Below are positions 59,113 to 64,000 of a stretch of DNA of 64,000 nt, in pieces. A model generated the notes under the pieces. That model saw nothing but the letters and a program-made list of their open reading frames with translations. It had not been told where the DNA came from and ran no database searches. The stretch comes from Poa pratensis (Eukaryota; Streptophyta; Magnoliopsida; Poales; Poaceae), in NCBI GenBank assembly GCA_947311845.1, contig CAMZMU010000020.1:34673946-34737945 (forward strand). The letters run 5' to 3'. Positions within the stretch are counted from its first letter, which is position 1; every line of letters begins with the position of its first letter. Both the position numbers and the translations under genes were made by a program.

Positions 59113-59363
59113 GCAATGCATGGCGACGCCTTTATGGACGAGCTCATCACCACCGGCTCCATTGCTTCGGTGGCAACCCCGAGATTCTTCTCACAAGGCG
59201 GCGGGGAATCATCACAGCAGGCCGGCGGGGTAGGGACGTAGCAAACCGAGGAAGGCGAGGTCGAGCCGGTGGAGGTGGTCGTCGGCGAAGGAGCAGCACC
59301 GGCCAAAGGCAACGCGAAGAAGAAGGACCCAAAGGTACCTAAGCCTCCCGCCGAGTCTCGCAT

Positions 59364-60866
59364 TGATGACCCACAAGTATAGGGGGTGTATCGCAGTACT
59401 TTCGATAAATAAGAGTGTCGAACCCAACGAGGAGCAGAAGGTGCTGGCAAGTAGTTTTGATCAAGAATTCACTGTAAAAGCTAGCAGACAGGTTTTCAGT
59501 AGTATTCGAAACAGCAGGTAAAAACAGTGCAAGTAAATAAACGAGCGCGGCAACAAATGCAGCGAGTGGCCCAATCCTTTTGAGTGCAAAGGACAAGCCG
59601 AGTGTGTTACTTATAAGAGACAAATGTTCCTGAGGACACATGGGAATTTCGTCAAGTGCTTTCGCTTCGTGCAACTGGTTAATCTTCATTGTTTTGATAA
59701 GTGTTGTGTGGGTGAATCTATGCTAACGCACCGCCCTTCCTAGGACTAATACGCACTTGTGATTATACCCCCTGCAAGCATCCGCGAATGCAGAAAAGTA
59801 ATTAAGATAAATCTAACCACAGCTTTAAACTCTGAGACCCTACGCTCCCTCGTGCACTATCTTACTAACGGGGGTTCAGGTTTCTGTCACTCCGGCAACC
59901 CCTCAACTAGCAAGCTAGGTACACGATGCATTCCCCTAGGCCCATAAAGGTGAAGTGTCATGTAGTCGACGTTCACATGACACCACTAGAAGAATGACAC
60001 CACAACTTAAATATCAAACCATTAAATATTAACGCAGCATTATTTCACTACTAACAACATGACTTCCCCATGTCCTCAAGAACTACAAACTACTCACAAG
60101 ACATCATATGGATCATGATCAGAGATGATATGGCAATGAATAACAATCTGGACATGAACACTAATCCACCAAACAAACTCAATAGCATCAATAACAAGGA
60201 GTAATCAACACCGGGAGAGTCTCCCCAATGAACTAGACAAGGTACAGCCCTAGATGTTACAGCAAGATGGATGTGGAGTCGGTGGAGATGATGGTGATGG
60301 CGCAGTGGATGGTGGTGATGATGATCCCGATGAAGTCCAGCGTGATGACGATGACGATGGCGATGATTTCCCCTCTCCGGGAGGGAATTTCCCCGGCAGG
60401 ATCTCCCTGCCAGAGAGCTCTTTCTCTCTCGGTGGTTTCCGTCCCGTGGAGGCGGCGGAATATTTCGTGGACGTCCCCCCGTGCTTAGGTTTTCGGGAGG
60501 CAGATATACGCGAAGAGGCAACCTGGGGGGTGGACCCAGGTGGCCACGCCATAGCTGGGCGCGGCCCACAGGCCAGCCGCGCCCAGGTGTGGCGTGGGGC
60601 CCACCTGGCTGCCTCCTTTTGGCTGCCTCCGGCATCTGACATTATAAGACCCCCAGAATTGGTTTCGTGATTTTTGGAGTTCCGCTGATATGCTGACTTG
60701 ACGACGCTTTTTCCAGCAGAAACCTGACTCCGGAAGGATAATTCCCAATAATCATCAAACATGCAAAATAAGGCAAAATAACATAAGTATCATGTATTAA
60801 TATGAAATATAAGGATAGATAATGACAAATTATGATATAAAATAGTGATGCAAAATGGACGTATCA
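59364..60866 (-). repeat. 3' LTR of element D (1503 bp)
   Basis: Minus strand starts TGATACGTCCATTTTGCATC and ends TATACTTGTGGGTCATCA. A polypurine tract lies immediately before it. Confidence 0.88.
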
Positions 60867-60867
60867 A

Positions 60868-60882
60868 CTCCCCCCAAGCTTA
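60868..60882 (-). other. terminal polypurine tract of element D
   Basis: TAAGCTTGGGGGGAG next to the LTR start, identical to that of element C. Confidence 0.85.
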
Positions 60883-62536
60883 GACTCGCTTGTCCCCAAG
60901 CGAAAACTGAGCTCAGTAAACAAGTCCACATGTTTATGGAGTGAAGTGTCGATAATAAAGAATACGGACAAGAAGCATCAGTATTTACTCAGCTAAACAA
61001 GTCATTTTAAACAGCAGTCTCTACACATTCTACTTAACTTGGAACAAGTAATGGAACAACCACAAATAAAGGTACATTAAGCAAACCAATTGGATGTGGC
61101 AAACTGTGTTCTTGGTCAGAGAACAATCAACATTCTAACTTATCTTTCAAGAAGAGTCTTTATACTAGAGCTATATTGCAGAAATAGAGTTGCTCAATCA
61201 TCACTGTTCCTTTCACATTCCAAAGAAAACTGTCAAAGTCATATTCTCAAAGATAAAACTTCATGTGCTCAAGCAAAGTAGACAAAACATGATAGGAAAT
61301 ATTATGAACTATAAATGATTGTATCTATAACAATTCGAGTGCTTGCTCGGGATAGAGGGAATAGGTTTACTGACTCAACAATAAATAAATGATAGGCCCT
61401 TCGCAGAGGGAAGCAGGGATTAAAACGTGTGCTAGAGCTTTTTAGTTCCCGAAGGCATAGAGAGTGTAAAAATATTGCTTTGAGAGGTGTATGCTATTGG
61501 TCAACAAATCAGTGGTAGAATCCTTGTCATCTTCCATACTAATTAACTTTTAGAGCGGTTCCGAGAGTTTATAGAACTGCACTTGTAACAAGCACTTATT
61601 GATGACACTCCTCCCAACCATTTCTTTCCACAAACCATGGCTTGACCGAATCCTCGGTTGCCGACCAACAATCACCGTGGAGGAGTGTCTATTTATTTAT
61701 TTATTTATTTATAGGGTGGACTAACCAGCTCTTTTAATGCAAAATAAAAGGTGGAGAAGCAGATGAAGCTGCCAATCCTTGTAAATCAGTTAGCATGGAA
61801 GATGACACATCTGCTACCACGTCCTTATGAGCTTGGTGAACAGTGACACAAAAAGGGATATAATAATAGTTTTGAATAGTTAAAGGTAGCACACGAGAAA
61901 ATGTACTTGGAGTAGTGCGAACACTACATGATAGGTAGTTATGGTGGACACGAATGGAGTGCTTTGGTTCAGGGTTTTGGATGCACGAGAAGTATCTCCT
62001 CTCAGTACAAGGTTTTAGGCTAGCAAGGTTTAGTAGCAAGCACAAGAATTGAGAGAGACAAACACTTATAGATCTAATAGAACAACCATGCTATCTACTT
62101 TGTGGGCACAAAACACTTTAATTCAAGAATAATAAACTCATTGGCCAACAAAGAGGAAAACAATAGGGATAATGTTATTGCAACCAGTTCCCTCTTTTCT
62201 ACTTAAGTGTAAAAAGTATTGATACTACTGACCAGTCTAAGTTTGCCACAACCAACTAAATTTACTTGCTGCACCCAAAGTGATGCCAATACTAATGTAA
62301 CAAGATCAGCATATGACAAAGGACTTGCTGGCTAAAATAAAGTGTGCAGAAAGTAAAGATAAAGCTTCTCATTAATATTCCATCACAATAAACCTCACAC
62401 CAACGGATACAACGATAACCAACTAAGGAGTGATACTCCACATTGCAAACTATCTCATATGATAACTTCTCTACTCATGGTACTAAGCAAAAATATAAAG
62501 ATAAAGATAAAGATAAAGATGGTGATACTGAAAACA
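60883..62536 (-). other. 3' noncoding region of element D
   Basis: 1.65 kb without a supported ORF. It contains CCCTTCGCAGAGGGAAGCAGGGATTAA (61398-61424) and other stretches alignable to 35100-35850 of element C. A (TTTA)n run lies at 61690-61711. Confidence 0.65.
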
Positions 62537-62549
62537 CCCCCCCAAGCTT
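62537..62549 (-). other. internal polypurine-tract-like sequence of element D
   Basis: AAGCTTGGGGGGG on the minus strand, 37 bases after the end of the small ORF and 1.66 kb before the terminal tract. Confidence 0.6.
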
Positions 62550-62585
62550 GAAACAAGCTGGGAGTGTGTTGTTACCCATGGTGAA

Positions 62586-63059
62586 TTACTCCCTTGGCGG
62601 TGATGGTGGTACGACAGTAATAGGTGTTAAGAACCGTGCGAGCATTTGGCGAAGCCGATTGTTCTCTTCTTGAAGAATTTCCACTTCCGCCCTAAGGACT
62701 CGATATTGTTCGCAAAATTGATCCGTGACCCTTATTGCTTCAGTAGCCGCAGGGAAGGCGCTCAGGTCCGGAACTGCTGGAACTGCTCCCTGCATATTAT
62801 GAGAAAAAGCACGTTGAAGGTTAACAGATCCCACAAAGGTAGGATTGCTGGGCCCATCGCCTCTTGTAGCTTGTCCTCCTTGATTGCGGCGCTGAGCCGT
62901 CCTGATCTCTTCTCTAACACTTCGATCCATGTCGGCCCTCCTAGCTGCAACTTCTTCATCGGTTGTCCAACCAGCGGCGTTCCACTGGTTCACATCCCTC
63001 TCAAGTTCACGCCGGCGCCTGGCTGCGTAGTCCTCCGCACAAGAGCCTTGAGACGACAT
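62586..63059 (-). CDS. small accessory ORF of element D with coiled coil (about 157 residues)
   Basis: Starts at the Met of 'MSSQGSCAEDYAARRRR' (63059). An upstream extension to 63227 is possible but begins with a hydrophobic, unconvincing stretch. Charged helical N-terminus, Gly/Gln-rich middle ('RRNQGGQATRGDG'), and a leucine-zipper-like C-terminal coiled coil ('VLRAEVEILQEENNRL'), ending in a Pro-rich tail. It lies between integrase and the 3' noncoding region, the slot that the third ORF of element C also occupies, but the two proteins do not look alike. Function unknown; coiled coil suggests oligomerisation. No frameshift is seen. Confidence 0.55.
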   Translation of the reverse strand: MSSQGSCAEDYAARRRRELERDVNQWNAAGWTTDEEVAARRADMDRSVREEIRTAQRRNQGGQATRGDGPSNPTFVGSVNLQRAFSHNMQGAVPAVPDLSAFPAATEAIRVTDQFCEQYRVLRAEVEILQEENNRLRQMLARFLTPITVVPPSPPRE

Positions 63060-63388
63060 GTCTAATACCAAAGGAACCTGCCAGAAACAGTTCGAAAAGA
63101 AACGCGACGAAAACACGAGATACGGACCTCGGGAGATCCGGGTAAATATATAGCGGAAAATAACGCGTGAAAAGGAAGGCACAGGGCGAAGCGGAGTCGG
63201 AGGGGGTCTCCGAGGCGACCACGCCATAGCTGGGCGCGGCCCAGGTGGGGCCCGCGCCCTGCTGTGGCGTGGTGCCCTCGGGCACCTCCTCCGGCACTTA
63301 TTCGTCTTGATATTTCCAAAATTGTATAAAAATAACTAATATAAAAGTTTCGAAGTAAAACGCGGACTTTTTCTTACCGAAATCATAC

Positions 63389-63949
63389 CTACTTCAAATC
63401 AGACTCTGCAGTTTCCTGTTTCTGAGTTTTAATAAATTCCTCCGGAGATACCATTTGAATAATATCAACATTTTCATTATAAGATTCTCCAGAAATATAA
63501 TGTTTAAGTCTCTGCCCATTAACAACTTGAGGTTTGTCACCGTCAAGTGAATTAATTTTTATTGCACCAGAACGATAAACTTCTTCCACAATGTAAGGTC
63601 CTTCCCATTTTGAGAGTAATTTTCCTGCAAAAAATCTGAGACGAGACCTATACAATAAAACTTTATCACCTATGCAAAATTCTCTTTTTAAAATTCTCTT
63701 GTCATGCCATCTCTTAACTTTCTCTTTGAAAAGTTTAGCATTTTCATATGCTTCACTTCTCCATTCATCTAGAGAGCTTAACTCTAGCAACCTTTTCTCA
63801 CCAGCTAATTTGAAATCTCTATTAAGCTCTTTGATTGCCCAATAGGCCTTGTGTTCTAATTCTAGAGGTAAATGACAAGCTTTTCCATAAACCATTTTAT
63901 AAGGAGACATGCCCATAGGATTTTTATATGCTGTTCTATAAGCCCACAA
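63389..63949 (-). CDS. integrase C-terminal part of element D (187 residues visible)
   Basis: C-terminal part of the pol polyprotein that inserts the DNA copy into the genome. 'WAYRTAYKNPMGMSPYKMVYGKACHLPLELEHKAYWA' region at the start is the end of the integrase core as found in Athila-type Gypsy elements. It is followed by a helical linker, then 'IGDKVLLYRSRLRFFAGKL' and 'KWEGPYIVEEVYRSG', the GPF/GPY-like C-terminal module. The stop is at 63389. The start given is the first Met in the window; the frame is open to the right (bases 63950-64000 keep encoding pol), so this is a fragment of a much longer polyprotein. Confidence 0.85.
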   Translation of the reverse strand: MWAYRTAYKNPMGMSPYKMVYGKACHLPLELEHKAYWAIKELNRDFKLAGEKRLLELSSLDEWRSEAYENAKLFKEKVKRWHDKRILKREFCIGDKVLLYRSRLRFFAGKLLSKWEGPYIVEEVYRSGAIKINSLDGDKPQVVNGQRLKHYISGESYNENVDIIQMVSPEEFIKTQKQETAESDLK

Positions 63950-64000
63950 AGCATCATTAAGCTTTCTAGCCCAATTCTTTCTAGACCTATTGACAGTCTT
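63950..64000 (-). CDS. pol of element D, continuation to the window edge
   Basis: The minus strand keeps coding for the end of the integrase core ('NWARKLNDALWAYR'-type sequence), in frame with 63389-63949. Confidence 0.7.

Larger units (their letters stand above)
56927..59363 (+). mobile_element. probable Harbinger/PIF-type element, left part, split by a solo LTR and cut by element D
   Basis: A TAA trinucleotide (56924-56926) is followed by GGGCATCTCCAGCCGG, resembling the GGGCATCTCC ends of Triticeae Harbinger elements with their 3-bp TAA/TTA target duplications. A protein-coding stretch begins 220 bp inside. The other end is not visible: the element is interrupted at 59364 by the LTR of element D. 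The class is inferred from the terminus only. Confidence 0.5.
57148..59363 (+). pseudogene. ORF of the Harbinger-like element, split by a solo LTR
   Basis: Starts MPPKKFTGP (57148), then an Ala-rich stretch, a basic region (KEKKKRKPRAP), a Trp motif ('PPGWTNAKW'), an Arg/Lys helix and a long Glu run (57400-57440). One frameshift near 57480-57600 leads into a Pro/Tyr-rich frame ('GGFNPNVAFPH'). After removal of the solo LTR and one GCAAT, the frame crosses the insertion point as 'MFGAMHGDAFMDELITTGS' and continues at 59113, with a TAG near 59236, then an acidic and Lys-rich tail to 59363. It resembles grass proteins of the Myb/SANT-containing Harbinger ORF1 type by memory; no SANT domain is present in the visible part. 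Inactive. Confidence 0.5.
59364..64000 (-). mobile_element. autonomous Athila-like Gypsy element D, 3' part (continues beyond the window)
   Basis: Minus-strand order: integrase C-terminus (from 63949), small ORF with coiled coil, internal polypurine-like tract, 3' noncoding, terminal polypurine tract, and 3' LTR 59364-60866. It is inserted in the Harbinger-like ORF; left flank CGCAT or GCATT, partner not visible. gag, protease and reverse transcriptase should lie to the right of 64000. Confidence 0.85.

Noticed and set aside
61690..61711. TTTA repeat as a LINE or SINE tail
   Set aside because: It lies inside the 3' noncoding region of element D with no flanking duplication.

Overview
This window looks like repeat-dense nuclear DNA of a grass, most likely Triticeae (wheat, barley, Aegilops or a relative). 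The reasons are the stacked LTR retrotransposons with TGATACGTCC-type termini and tRNA-Asp or tRNA-Met primer sites, a CACTA transposon with CACTAGTA ends, and one small intron-containing B3-domain gene. I see no bacterial, organellar or viral gene organisation. About 90 percent of the window is nested transposable elements. The only apparently functional host gene is the B3 gene at 48805-50343.

Layout. 1-4821: Gypsy element A, minus strand, 5' half only, with frameshifted gag-protease and LTR 3760-4821. It is inserted in element B. 4822-6532: Gypsy element B, minus strand, with a gag start containing a 48-bp minisatellite, primer site and LTR 6033-6532. 6533-8123: host DNA. 8124-46347: one very large nested complex. 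Its base is a coding-poor LTR retrotransposon (LARD-like) with 4.17-kb LTRs and the 5-bp target duplication ATCTT at 8119-8123 and 46348-46352. Its 5' LTR carries an 11.17-kb CACTA transposon (8847-20018, target duplication AGG). Its 3' LTR carries a minus-strand non-autonomous Gypsy element C, present as two internal regions sharing one LTR. The right copy of C carries a 1.57-kb solo LTR (39318-40889). A deletion at 27254/27255 removed the left end of C and about 1.28 kb of the 3' LTR.

46353-56926: host-like segment with the tandemly repeated flank, a 29-base G run, a TA-flanked MITE (48500-48771) ending 33 bp before the B3 start codon, the B3 gene, and a 5'-truncated L1-type LINE (52130-55993) with a 14-bp target duplication. 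56927-59363: remnant of a probable Harbinger-type element ORF, split by a solo LTR (57748-59112, target duplication GCAAT). 59364-64000: 3' part of an autonomous Athila-like Gypsy element D (LTR, polypurine tract, small coiled-coil ORF, integrase C-terminus), running off the right edge.

How the parts relate. Element C encodes gag and protease plus a third ORF, but no reverse transcriptase or integrase. It shares LTR ends, the terminal polypurine tract, an extra internal polypurine tract and a stretch of 3' noncoding sequence with D, so a D-like family is a plausible helper. The CACTA element has two minus-strand genes, a TNPD-type transposase and a second gene with Transposase_24-like and Ulp1-like parts. 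Both are preceded by a related block of about 100 bp, and arrays of TTCTGTGGCGCA hairpins lie at both ends and also between the genes. Every transposon gene that could be examined is broken by at least one frameshift, stop or insertion.
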